Source of the DNA: Candidatus Poribacteria bacterium
GTDB lineage: Bacteria > Poribacteria > WGA-4E > GCA-2687025
DNA length: 64,000 nt
Reading direction: 5' to 3'
Assembly: GCA_028818695.1 (NCBI GenBank)
Contig: JAPPNK010000006.1
Location: forward strand, 12,955-76,954
A model generated the notes under the pieces. That model worked only from the letters and a program-made list of their open reading frames with translations, was not told where the DNA came from and did no database searches. Shown here in pieces: positions 55,177 to 64,000 of this stretch (positions within the stretch are counted from its first letter, which is position 1; each line of letters begins with the position of its first letter). A program made the translations under genes and the position numbers.

Positions 55177-55205
55177 TTGACATCGCGCCCGCGTTCGCGT
55201 ATAGT
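55177..55205 (+). promoter_or_regulatory. near-consensus promoter for the giant FtsX fusion
   Basis: Perfect TTGACA (55177-55182), 17-base spacer, TATAGT (55200-55205), 46 bases before the ATG at 55252. The best promoter in the window. Confidence 0.75.
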
Positions 55206-55251
55206 GTAGGCTGTGCGTTGAGGCGTCCATCGAAAGTTGACAGAACGCGGT

Positions 55252-58200
55252 ATGAAAACGATTTGCGGTTCTCAAAAGAGGCTCTTGCTTGCCGTTATTT
55301 TTTTGCTGGCGGCGCTCCCGTTCATCTCCCCGCATGCGCAGCGTTCCAAGTTGACGCTTTCAGAAGACGCCGAAGCGATTCGGCAAGCCGTCGAGATCGA
55401 TCGGATCAAGCGCGACATGGCGCGTTTGACGGCGCTGGAGTCGCGCATCGTCGGCTACCCAGGAGCCGACAGCGCCGCAAAATATGTGTTCGACCGGTTC
55501 CATGAGCTTGGGCTAGAGGAAGTCGAGTCGCGCTCCTTCTCTGTCGCAACGCCCGTGGAGCGCGAAAGCGGACGCCTGACCGTCTCATCGAACGGAAAGA
55601 TACTGCGCCAAATCGATGTGCGTTCGATCTGGCCGAATTTGGCGCGGACCTCGTTCATTCCAAACGGGTTGAAACGGCGCGTTCAGGCGGGCGAAACGTT
55701 AGCCTCCCTTGCCTCCGATTACCGCGTCAGCGCGGACGCGATCGTGAACGACCCGCGCAACGCCTCCCTCCGAGGTCAACGCGCAGACGGCTTAGACAAC
55801 GACAACGACGGCTATGTGGACGACGCCGACCCGGACGGAGAGATAACGCCTGTAGAAGGCGCGCCCATCTTCATTCCGACGGGCGGGCTTCAGGGGCGTT
55901 TGGCATACGGCGGGACGGGCGATCTGTCCGATTTTGACGGACAGCCGATTGGCGGCTTTTGGGTCTCCGTTCAACCGGACGACACCTTAGAATCGGTCGC
56001 GCGCCGCCACCGCGTGACGACGGGAGCCATTCTGGACGACATCCTGAACCTGCATTTGAGCCGCTCTACGGACGGCATCGACAACGACGGAGACGGCGAA
56101 ATCGACGAGGACGGCGAAATCGATCCGCTCTCCACCATCGCCGGCTGGGCGTCCGACGGGATCGACAACGACGAGGACGGCAACATAGACGAAACGGCGG
56201 ATGAAGACCCTGCCAAGGCGGACGAAGCCTCCATTTTCATACCGCAGGGCGCTGTCGCGCTCATTGACTTCAACGCAAGCTCCAACTGGATCAACGCGGC
56301 GATGCTGGGCGCGCAGGCGGTTTTGTTCATAGAGCCTGAAGACACTTTGCGCGGCGCCGCCGAAAACAAGTTTTTGACGGTGCCGGCAAGCATTCCCCGT
56401 TTCTGGATCGGACGCGAAGACGCCGAGTTTTTATTGAAAGAGATGAATGCCGGGGCGGCTCTGGACGCGCAGCTCACCTGCGATGTGCGCTGGGAGAGCC
56501 GGCAGGGGCAGAACATCACGGGGCTTCTGCGGGGAAGCGATCCGTCTCTCCGCGACGAGCTGATTGTCATTCAGACCTATTACGATTCGATGTCGGTCGT
56601 TCCGTCTCTGGCGCCGGGCGCGCAGACAACAAGCGGCATTGCATCGATGATGGAACTGATACGCCTCTTGAGCCAGCCGGAATTTCGCCCTAGCCGTTCA
56701 GCGCTGTTTTTAGCGACGGGAGGGCATTTTTCAGGCTTGTCAGGCATGCGCGCTTTCATGGAGGGGTTGAGTCAAGACAATGTCGAGGCAATGCGGGAAC
56801 TTCGGCGCGACCTGAATTCAGACGCCATCGAGTTTTCAGAGCTGGGGCGCAAGATCGCGCTTTCGATTGACCGCGGCTATCTGGTCGAGTTTCCGCCCTC
56901 CTTCTTTCATCGAGTGGAGGCGTTGTCGAACGATCTGAAATCGGTTGAGTTGAGTTTAGAAGATTTGAGCGCCGTTCAGTCGCGCGTGGATCGGCTGAAG
57001 GAGCAGCAGCGCGCCTTTAAAGAGGATGAGCGGAAGCGCAAGACGGTCGACCTTTCCAAGAACCGCGACCGTCAGGAGTTCACCGACGAGGAGCGCGCCC
57101 TTCTGGATACAGGCTTGGCGCGGGCGGAGTTTTTAGGGATTCAGACGGCGCAGTTTCTAAAGAGCATCGCGGCGCGCGTCGGCGAATTGAAAGCGGCCGC
57201 CTTACAGCAGGCGCGTGAAACGGAGCGGCGGCAGATCATCGAGATTGCGCTGCCGTTGGCGAAGGTGGATGTCTGGGCGATGGACGCGATCGCCGAAAGC
57301 CTGGCGAAGGGAGAATACGGCGGCGAATATCCGCGCGGCGAGACTGACTCGCTTCTTCCGCTTTATCTGCGCGCGGAGCTGTTGAGTTCAGCCCCCCAGA
57401 TGCCGTCCGCCGAGATACCGGGCTACGGCGAGATCGACCCGAACGAGGCGCTGGCAAGCCTAGCGGAGCCGCAGGCGCTGGAAGACTGGGAGATCGAAAA
57501 GGGACGCATCGCCCGCATGTATGTCCCAGACAAGATACTCGGGCGGCACCTGACGGCGCTGGAACTGGGGCGCATTCGCCGCGCGCGCGCGACGCTGCAT
57601 GAACGGGAGACGGACAGCGAGAGCTATCTGTCCAACGAAAGGCGGCTGCTGAATGAGGCGTTGGAATCGGCGGTAGCGTTTGAAACCTCCGGCGAACGCG
57701 CCGCCGACATAGAGGCGATGGACGGCTTGCTGGACGGATCGTTCCGAGACGCGAAACGTCTGCTGGAGATGTACTTAACCGAAGAGGAACTGGCTGCAAT
57801 GGGGCGCATTTATGAAGAGATGCGCGACCCGAAAGCGAAGGAGCCGGCGTCCCGCGAGGCGGCGCGTTATCTGGAAATCGCCCGCCGGCGCATTGAATGG
57901 GAGCCGCGCCGCATTGAGCAGCTGTTGACGCTGTCGGAGTCGGACATGCTCAAGCGCGAGTTTCGCCATGAGGAGTTTCTCGCCCTCCGCCGGCATCTCT
58001 CCAAAGAAAAGATGGAGGCGCTGGAGACAGCGCGCCGGCAGCTGTTTGCGGAGCATGAGGAAAAATCGCTTCTGGAAAAGGCGCTGCGTCAGGCGCGCAA
58101 CGACATTCTAGAGCTGAACCGCCTCGCCCAAGAGATCTCCTCCATGGACAGAGCCTACAACGAAGACGAAAAACGGCTCCTGCGCAACAACCTCCTGACG

Positions 58201-61200
58201 ATGCGCAACTCGCGCGTACGGAATGTGCATAAACGTGTGGAGCGGCTCTCGCGCATCGACACGGCAGAGTATTCGGAACGCATCGGCAATGTGATTCAGT
58301 CGCTTCAGCTTCAACAGGAACTGGGTCAGTATTACCAGTCGCTCGTCGTCTCGCTTGATCTTTCGACGCAGAGCAAAGATTTTGGCGTTTTTTACAAGGG
58401 CTGGTTTTACGACGACAACCGCGAATTCAGCCTGCGCCGAGAATACGCCCCCATCGGCAACAAGCTGTCCGAATATGCGTTGAACGCGAACCTGAAGCGG
58501 AACCTGGAAACGCTGCGCAAATTTCCCGACGACCATATCAAACAGGCGATTTTGACGAGTCAATGGGCAATCGCCGACCGGCTGGCGGACCTGGAGGAGC
58601 TGGAAGGCAAAACGCTTGAAACGCTTGTCTTTAACCATTACGACACCTTGAAAACGCTGGGCGGCGTGAGCCGCTTGATGAAGCTGCAGTTTGAAGACAT
58701 GCGCGAGAAGGGGGAGCCGTCCAAAACGATGTTGAAAGACATCGACTACATCCGCAAGGAGGCGGAGCGGTTTGTCCGAAACGACATACGCGAGACGCGC
58801 CGCCGCCGCAAATCGACGAAACGGCTCTTCGCGCGCGTTGAAAAGATGCTCGCGCTCAAGAATGTTCCCATCGAAGAGCTGACGGAGGATGAGATCAGCG
58901 ACCTGCGCGCCCTGACGAGCATGGCGGGCATCCGCTCCGAGACCAACTTTGTGAACGCAATCAGCGCCAGCGGCGGAAACACATGGCAGACCTATATCCC
59001 CGGCAAGATCGCCTTCGACTCGGAGGTGGCGACGCTGTCGGGCAAGACCGGCATCGCGTTCGCCACCGTGAACGACGGGCGCGTTTATACGGACACGCCG
59101 CTGGACACCTACGACAGGCTCAATTTTGAGAACCTGAGCGAGCAGGTACAGACGCTCGCGTCGCTCATGGTTCAGATGCTGCGCGACCCGAAGATGCCGA
59201 CCTCGGCGCGCGTCGGCAACTTTTATGTGACGCTCACCGGGCGCGTCGTCGAGTATGACGCGCGGGAGAGCGCCGTTCCGCAGACGCCCGTTCAGAACGC
59301 TGTCGTCGTCGTCCGCCGGCGAAACAAAACGATGATGGGCGTACGGGGCGACCTGACTGTTTTGGGCAACCAGAAGGGCAAATATGTTGTCGCCGGTTTG
59401 GCGATGGAGGGGCGGGCGACGCGCCGTCCAGGCGGACGCCAGACGGTCGAGGCGTATGTACTGGACGAGGATTCGGGCGACATTGTGTACGCGCCCGACC
59501 TGGGCGAGTTTGGCGACAAGATCTATCCGCGCAATGTCGCTGTGAACCGCCGGCGCGTCGGGGCGAATGTGGTCGCGTTTCCGTGCGTCAGCGTGACGAT
59601 CTACGACCTTGTCGACCAGCGCTATCTGCGGACGTTGACCTCTTTGCAGGTGTTTGACGCCTTTCGGGACGCGCCGCCGGAACGTTACGGGGTGTCCGCG
59701 CCATGGTCGCAGCCGATGGTGTCCGCGGCGGAGCCGATCGCGCTCGTCTATTCGGAACCTGGCGCGCGCGTCAAGATCAGCATGACCTCCGGACTTCTCG
59801 GCAAGCTGCTGCTTCTGGTGAAGGCGACCGAAACGAACGTCGAGAACCCGACGCTCTACACAGGCGAGGGGTATCTGGCGCTCGAAAACGGCTCTATCCG
59901 CGTGACCCCGTATGTGGTCGTTCAGGACATGTGGCGTCTGGATGAGGCGCGCATCGGCATGTACAGACGTTACGGCATCAGCAACCAACGGCTTGAGGAG
60001 CTGCATGGAGAAGCGGCGCGCCTGCTGGAAGAGGCGGAGAAACTGCTCGCGGCGAACCAGTACTCTACGGCGCTCAAAAAGGCGCGGGCAGGCTGGGGCA
60101 ACGAATCGATCGCCTATCCGGATGTCAAAGCGACGGGCAACGATGTTATTCGCGGCGTCATGTTCTACCTGTTTTTGCTGCTGCCGTTCTCGCTTTTTGG
60201 GGAGCGGCTCATCTTTTCGGCGACAAACATCAACAAGCGCATCATCTATACGTTCGGCATCTTCTTGGCGGTCTTTTTCTTCTTGAGCCGCGTCCATCCG
60301 GCGTTTGAAATCGCCGAAACAGCATTCATTATCCTGATCGCGTTCATCATTCTAGCGCTCACCATCGTCGTTATCTCGATCATTTTGCGCAAGTTCAACG
60401 AGCAGCTGGAGCAGATGCGGCGCGAGAAGTCGCGCATCTACAAGGCGGACGTCGGACGTCTGTCGGCGAGCGCGGCGGCGTTCTCCCTCGGCATCTCCAA
60501 CATGCGCAAGCGGCGCGGGCGCACCCTGTTGACCTGCGCGACGCTCATCGCCCTCACCTTCACCGTCATCTCCTTCACCTCGGTGCGAACGGAGATACGG
60601 GCGCACTCAACGCGCATACCGGGCGTGACGCCGAGCTATCAAGGAGCGCTCATACGCGATCAGTACTGGCGTCCGCTGGAAGAGCCTGTCGTCGAAGGCA
60701 CAAAGACAAACTTCTCTAAATCGACCATCGAAGTTCGCGCGGACGGCGAGACGTACCAGATAGAAACGACAAACGTCGTCGCCCCGCGGGCATGGTATGA
60801 GTCGGCAAGCGTCGGGAACCAGTCGGCGATACGCATCGAAAGCCTTATGGAGCCGGACAAGGCGTACAACGCCGCCATGCTGGTCGGCATGACTCCTGAA
60901 GAGAAGCGGGTAACGCGCATCGATTCGAAGCTGGCGTACGGACGCTGGTTCGAGGAGCGGGAGCGGGACGCCTACGTCTGCGTTCTGCCGAAAGGGATGG
61001 CAGACTCGCTTGGAATAACAGAAGAAGCGGTTGTGAATGGAACGGCGCAGGTCCGCCTTCTCGGCGCCGATTTCACCGTCGTAGGCGTTCTCGGCATCGA
61101 CTTCAAGGAGCTGCGCGATCTGGACGGCGAGGAGCTGACTCCTGTCGATTACACGCTCCTGCAGCAGCAGCAACAGCGGCAATCGACCGATGAGACGCTG

Positions 61201-62325
61201 GAAGGCGAGCTGCAGAAATATCAGCACCTTCCGCCCGATCAGATCGCCGTCATACCGTACCAGCTGGCGCTCGATTCAGGCGGCAATGTGAAGTCGGTCG
61301 CTGTCAACATGCAGGATCTGAACAAGGAACTTCCCGAAGGAGTCTCGGTAGAGCAGAAGATCGACGCGGTCATGGCGCCGGTGATGAAGCGGTCGGGCTT
61401 GGACTTTTTTGTCGGCAAGGGGCGCAACGTCTATCTCTACAGCTCCATCGGCGGCTCATCGACGGAGCAGATGAGCAACCTGTTTATCCCGATTTTGATT
61501 GCCGCGCTGATTGTGTTGAACACGATGCTGGGCGCAGTGTATGAGCGCGTTCGCGAGATCGGCATCTACAGCGCGGTCGGCTTGGCGCCTGTTCATATCG
61601 CCTTTTTGTTCATGGCGGAGGCATGCGTCTATGCGGTTCTGGGCGCGGTTGTCGGATATTTGATTGGTCAGGCGACCGCGTGGACGCTTGTACAGACCGG
61701 CTGGCTCGCCGGTTTGACGCTCAACTATTCGGCGCGTTCGACGGTGTATGCGACGATGATCGTCATGTTCGTCGTTTTGGCGTCAACGCTTTATCCGGCA
61801 ATAAAAGCGGGGCGCATGGCGGTTCCAGACATTGAACGCAAATGGAGGCTCCCCGACCCGGACGGGGATGAGTGGAATTTCGACCTGCCGTTTACGGTTT
61901 TGGGCGAAGAGGCGCTTGGGTTGAACATCTTCATGCGCGATTACTTTGAAGCGCATGCGGATGAATCGGCGAGCGATTTTTACGCCGACAATGTGACATT
62001 TAAGCGGGAGCGCCTAGAGGGAGAGTCTAAGGAGCGGTTTGCAATTGAGATGATGATCTGGCTTGCGCCGTATGATCTTGGGGTGAGCCAGCGGATCAGT
62101 CTGCAGACGTCGCCCGTCGGGGGAGAAGAGGAAGACCTGTGCCGCATTCATCTGACGATCTACCGCGAGAGCGGGGAGATCGCGTCTTGGAAGCGGGTCA
62201 ACCGACGCTTTCTCAACTTGATACGCAAGCAATTGTTGATATGGCGTACGTTCAATGTGGAATTGCGGGGCGAGTTTCATGCGCGCGGGCGCGAGGAAAG
62301 TCAACCTGCGTTCGCTTCCGACTAA
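55252..62325 (+). CDS. giant peptidase-like protein fused to an FtsX-type permease
   Basis: A 2357-residue envelope protein. After a signal segment (residues 9-27) come two LysM-like units (about 143-168 and 238-262), three calcium-loop repeats of the DGIDNDxDGxID type (about 178-198, 273-290, 301-318), and an M28-like region (about 440-505) in which the zinc ligands seem lost (YYDS and TTSG where HxD and DNxSG are expected). A long charged coiled-coil region (530-1150) follows, then beta-rich modules, three helices (about 1633-1712) and an FtsX/MacB-type permease core with helices near 1757, 2077, 2115 and 2165. The ATG at 55252 is preceded by a strong promoter; the TTG five codons earlier is rejected. 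It could act as a mechanotransmitter that couples an ATPase to peptidoglycan or surface ligands; no ATPase gene is adjacent. Confidence 0.82.
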   Translation: MKTICGSQKRLLLAVIFLLAALPFISPHAQRSKLTLSEDAEAIRQAVEIDRIKRDMARLTALESRIVGYPGADSAAKYVFDRFHELGLEEVESRSFSVATPVERESGRLTVSSNGKILRQIDVRSIWPNLARTSFIPNGLKRRVQAGETLASLASDYRVSADAIVNDPRNASLRGQRADGLDNDNDGYVDDADPDGEITPVEGAPIFIPTGGLQGRLAYGGTGDLSDFDGQPIGGFWVSVQPDDTLESVARRHRVTTGAILDDILNLHLSRSTDGIDNDGDGEIDEDGEIDPLSTIAGWASDGIDNDEDGNIDETADEDPAKADEASIFIPQGAVALIDFNASSNWINAAMLGAQAVLFIEPEDTLRGAAENKFLTVPASIPRFWIGREDAEFLLKEMNAGAALDAQLTCDVRWESRQGQNITGLLRGSDPSLRDELIVIQTYYDSMSVVPSLAPGAQTTSGIASMMELIRLLSQPEFRPSRSALFLATGGHFSGLSGMRAFMEGLSQDNVEAMRELRRDLNSDAIEFSELGRKIALSIDRGYLVEFPPSFFHRVEALSNDLKSVELSLEDLSAVQSRVDRLKEQQRAFKEDERKRKTVDLSKNRDRQEFTDEERALLDTGLARAEFLGIQTAQFLKSIAARVGELKAAALQQARETERRQIIEIALPLAKVDVWAMDAIAESLAKGEYGGEYPRGETDSLLPLYLRAELLSSAPQMPSAEIPGYGEIDPNEALASLAEPQALEDWEIEKGRIARMYVPDKILGRHLTALELGRIRRARATLHERETDSESYLSNERRLLNEALESAVAFETSGERAADIEAMDGLLDGSFRDAKRLLEMYLTEEELAAMGRIYEEMRDPKAKEPASREAARYLEIARRRIEWEPRRIEQLLTLSESDMLKREFRHEEFLALRRHLSKEKMEALETARRQLFAEHEEKSLLEKALRQARNDILELNRLAQEISSMDRAYNEDEKRLLRNNLLTMRNSRVRNVHKRVERLSRIDTAEYSERIGNVIQSLQLQQELGQYYQSLVVSLDLSTQSKDFGVFYKGWFYDDNREFSLRREYAPIGNKLSEYALNANLKRNLETLRKFPDDHIKQAILTSQWAIADRLADLEELEGKTLETLVFNHYDTLKTLGGVSRLMKLQFEDMREKGEPSKTMLKDIDYIRKEAERFVRNDIRETRRRRKSTKRLFARVEKMLALKNVPIEELTEDEISDLRALTSMAGIRSETNFVNAISASGGNTWQTYIPGKIAFDSEVATLSGKTGIAFATVNDGRVYTDTPLDTYDRLNFENLSEQVQTLASLMVQMLRDPKMPTSARVGNFYVTLTGRVVEYDARESAVPQTPVQNAVVVVRRRNKTMMGVRGDLTVLGNQKGKYVVAGLAMEGRATRRPGGRQTVEAYVLDEDSGDIVYAPDLGEFGDKIYPRNVAVNRRRVGANVVAFPCVSVTIYDLVDQRYLRTLTSLQVFDAFRDAPPERYGVSAPWSQPMVSAAEPIALVYSEPGARVKISMTSGLLGKLLLLVKATETNVENPTLYTGEGYLALENGSIRVTPYVVVQDMWRLDEARIGMYRRYGISNQRLEELHGEAARLLEEAEKLLAANQYSTALKKARAGWGNESIAYPDVKATGNDVIRGVMFYLFLLLPFSLFGERLIFSATNINKRIIYTFGIFLAVFFFLSRVHPAFEIAETAFIILIAFIILALTIVVISIILRKFNEQLEQMRREKSRIYKADVGRLSASAAAFSLGISNMRKRRGRTLLTCATLIALTFTVISFTSVRTEIRAHSTRIPGVTPSYQGALIRDQYWRPLEEPVVEGTKTNFSKSTIEVRADGETYQIETTNVVAPRAWYESASVGNQSAIRIESLMEPDKAYNAAMLVGMTPEEKRVTRIDSKLAYGRWFEERERDAYVCVLPKGMADSLGITEEAVVNGTAQVRLLGADFTVVGVLGIDFKELRDLDGEELTPVDYTLLQQQQQRQSTDETLEGELQKYQHLPPDQIAVIPYQLALDSGGNVKSVAVNMQDLNKELPEGVSVEQKIDAVMAPVMKRSGLDFFVGKGRNVYLYSSIGGSSTEQMSNLFIPILIAALIVLNTMLGAVYERVREIGIYSAVGLAPVHIAFLFMAEACVYAVLGAVVGYLIGQATAWTLVQTGWLAGLTLNYSARSTVYATMIVMFVVLASTLYPAIKAGRMAVPDIERKWRLPDPDGDEWNFDLPFTVLGEEALGLNIFMRDYFEAHADESASDFYADNVTFKRERLEGESKERFAIEMMIWLAPYDLGVSQRISLQTSPVGGEEEDLCRIHLTIYRESGEIASWKRVNRRFLNLIRKQLLIWRTFNVELRGEFHARGREESQPAFASD

Positions 62326-62349
62326 ATCGGACGCCTTAGAGGGAGTCGA

Positions 62350-64000
62350 GTGGCAAGACGACAGCGCAGATCGGAGTCCCTGGCTGAGGAGATGCAGTCA
62401 TGGGCAAAACGTTATGAGACGGACGAAGGCTCGCGCCGTTTTGAATCGGGCTTGACGCTGAAGGTGCTGTTTGGCGCCTTTTTTGTCGGCTTTTTGATGA
62501 TGCCTGGAGCGTTGTATCTGTCGATACAGACGGGTCAAGGCGCGGGAGGCGCCGCGGCGCCGTGGGTCGCGGTGATCCTGTTTACCGAGATCGCCCGCCG
62601 ATCCTTTCAAACGGCGCGCCGGCAGGAGCTGTATATCCTGCTGGCGTTGACGGGCGCAGCCGTCGGCGCGGGGGGGCAGTACAGCCACTACATCTTCGAT
62701 TCCTACTTCATCAACTCGCAGCAGGCTGAATCGTTTGAGGTCTCGGACAAGGTGCCGGACTGGTCGATACCGCCCAAAGACTCAGAGGCGCATGCGGAGC
62801 GGTCGCTGTTGCATAAGGACTGGTGGATCGCCGCCCGCGACAAGCGTACGGTGTTCGGCATCGCTGTCGGTCCGATCACGCTCATGCTCATCTTGCAGCT
62901 GTTAGGGAGGATGCGCCATCTCTCCGGCAGCTACTTTTTATACAGGTTGACGGCTGACTTTGAGAAACTGCCGTACCCGATGGCGCCCGTCCACGCGCAG
63001 GGAGCGACCGCTTTAGCCGAAAGCACGACAAAGACCGAGACATGGCGCTGGCGGGTATTCAGCATCGGATCCATCATCGGCATGGCTTGGGGGGCGGTGT
63101 ACGTCGGCATACCGCAGGTGAGCGGGGCTTTGGGCATGTCAGAGCCGCTGCGCATCATACCGATTCCGTTTATCGATTTCACGCAGAGCGTCGAGAGCTT
63201 CGCCCCGACAGGCGTCTTCGCAATCCATACGGACGCGAGCCAGATCTTGCATGGGTTCGTCATGCCGATTCCTGTCGTCATTGCGCAGTTTGTAGCGGCA
63301 TGTTTTTCGCAGTTTATCTTGAACCCGTTCCTATATCGACACGATATATTGAACACGTGGGAGCCGGGCATGGATGTCCGGGTGACGATGCTGCGCAACA
63401 GCCTCGATTTTTGGATGAGTTTCGGATACGGGCGCAGTTTCGCTTTTGCCATCCTGGGCTTGGGGACGATTGCGTCCATGCTCTGGGCGAGGCGACGCAG
63501 AGAAGCGTCCGCGCAGGCGCAGGCGGTCGGCGGCGGAGGCGTCTGGAAAGCTCCGCCGGGGAGGGGCGATTTTCCGCTCTGGGCGACGCTGCTCATCTGG
63601 GCGTTGGGCATGACGGGCTATGTGTATGTGGTTCACCGCCTCATCCCAAATTTCCCGCTCGCGTTTCTGCTGGGCTTCGGTTTCTTATACACGCCGCTCA
63701 ACTCGTATATCAGCGCGAGGACGTTCGGAATCATGAGCCGCGACCTGTTCGACATACCGTATATCCGCGAGGCGACCTTTATCCTCAGCAAATACGACGA
63801 GATCGACATCTGGTTCGCCCCCTTCCCGAATGAGGATTACGGAACGGAGACGGAGCGCTGGCGCGTTCTGGAACTGACCGGCACCACGTTTACGAGCCGC
63901 GTTTTGGCGGATTTCATCGCGTGGCCTGTGCTGCTTATTGCGGGCATTGCGGCGTGGCATTTCATCTGGAAGTTGGCGCCTATTCCGTCGGCTCAGTACC
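62350..64000 (+). CDS. DUF6785/DUF6784-like multi-pass membrane protein, cut by window end
   Basis: At least 550 residues, open to the right edge. A soluble N-terminus is followed by many hydrophobic segments beginning LKVLFGAFFVGFLMMPGALY (about residue 38). Loops include YPMAPVHAQGATALAES and SYISARTFGIMSRDLFDIPY. It resembles an oligopeptide-transporter-type membrane protein and the protein at 28114-30030. GTG at 62350 has GGGAG five bases upstream and is taken as the start; the ATG at 62392 follows GAGGAG with no spacing. It starts 24 bases after the FtsX fusion, so they are probably one transcription unit. Confidence 0.75.
   Translation, partial: MARRQRRSESLAEEMQSWAKRYETDEGSRRFESGLTLKVLFGAFFVGFLMMPGALYLSIQTGQGAGGAAAPWVAVILFTEIARRSFQTARRQELYILLALTGAAVGAGGQYSHYIFDSYFINSQQAESFEVSDKVPDWSIPPKDSEAHAERSLLHKDWWIAARDKRTVFGIAVGPITLMLILQLLGRMRHLSGSYFLYRLTADFEKLPYPMAPVHAQGATALAESTTKTETWRWRVFSIGSIIGMAWGAVYVGIPQVSGALGMSEPLRIIPIPFIDFTQSVESFAPTGVFAIHTDASQILHGFVMPIPVVIAQFVAACFSQFILNPFLYRHDILNTWEPGMDVRVTMLRNSLDFWMSFGYGRSFAFAILGLGTIASMLWARRRREASAQAQAVGGGGVWKAPPGRGDFPLWATLLIWALGMTGYVYVVHRLIPNFPLAFLLGFGFLYTPLNSYISARTFGIMSRDLFDIPYIREATFILSKYDEIDIWFAPFPNEDYGTETERWRVLELTGTTFTSRVLADFIAWPVLLIAGIAAWHFIWKLAPIPSAQY

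Noticed and set aside
58108-60297. 729-codon open frame on the minus strand
   Set aside because: Antisense to the giant FtsX fusion; no motif and the composition of an antisense shadow.
1-64000. CRISPR arrays, tRNA or rRNA genes, insertion sequences
   Set aside because: No regularly spaced repeats, no T-arm with acceptor pairing in the intergenic stretches, no rRNA-like sequence and no transposase motifs were seen.

Overview
The window looks like a chromosomal segment of a GC-rich, Gram-negative-type bacterium. The gene content fits Candidatus Poribacteria or a neighbouring Planctomycetota/Lentisphaerota-like lineage: a mannonate-dehydratase-type enolase, a sulfatase, a phytanoyl-CoA dioxygenase, a sugar-phosphate isomerase-like TIM barrel, large multi-pass membrane proteins of the DUF6785/DUF6784 type, TolB-like propellers, a dockerin-like module and giant secreted proteins. 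This placement is inference from gene content; there is no rRNA gene in the window.

Layout. 1-4.5 kb: a minus-strand mannonate dehydratase-like gene with two small unknowns behind it, then a plus-strand lipoprotein, a small membrane protein, an M14-like protein and a DUF1802 protein. 4.6-8.6 kb: housekeeping genes ctpA-like S41 protease, fabV and mnmA. 8.6-12.9 kb: a complete type III restriction-modification pair (mod, res) ending in terminator-like hairpins. 13-16 kb: aspartate aminotransferase and a short family-A DNA polymerase without the 5' nuclease domain. 16.2-18.1 kb: a secreted protein with two nearly identical serine-protease domains and a broken dockerin-like end. 18.3-23.4 kb: TIM-barrel isomerase-like gene, tandemly duplicated ADP-ribosylglycohydrolases plus an unknown gene, a DHH phosphoesterase and an SDR dehydrogenase.

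23.5-28.0 kb is a compact minus-strand defence-type operon: FRG-domain protein, TPR protein, DNA methyltransferase, CCGG-family-like restriction endonuclease and a second methyltransferase. 28.1-30.7 kb: a DUF6785-like membrane protein and thiamine pyrophosphokinase behind a near-consensus promoter that seems to give a leaderless mRNA. 31-33.6 kb: clpB. 33.9-42 kb: a 1669-residue secreted propeller/Ig-like protein, a sulfatase and a TolB-like protein. 42-44.5 kb: HAD phosphatase and gltX.

44.46-45.06 kb has no credible protein gene. It is packed with perfect hairpins enclosed by a long-range closing stem and ends, on the minus strand, in a terminator-like hairpin. I read it as a large structured RNA that I cannot assign to a known class. 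From a strong plus-strand promoter at 45.16 kb runs an operon-like array of four paralogous membrane proteins whose C-terminal halves are almost identical in DNA, followed by a fusion of a bacterial PH domain to a di-haem cytochrome c. 54.2-64 kb: phytanoyl-CoA dioxygenase, then, from a near-consensus promoter, a 2357-residue fusion (LysM-like, calcium-loop repeats, degenerate M28 peptidase, coiled coil, FtsX-like permease), and a second DUF6785-like membrane protein cut by the window end.

The best candidates for new biology are the structured RNA, the homogenised four-paralogue operon with its PH-cytochrome partner, the FRG-TPR-M-R-M operon and the giant peptidase-like/FtsX fusion.
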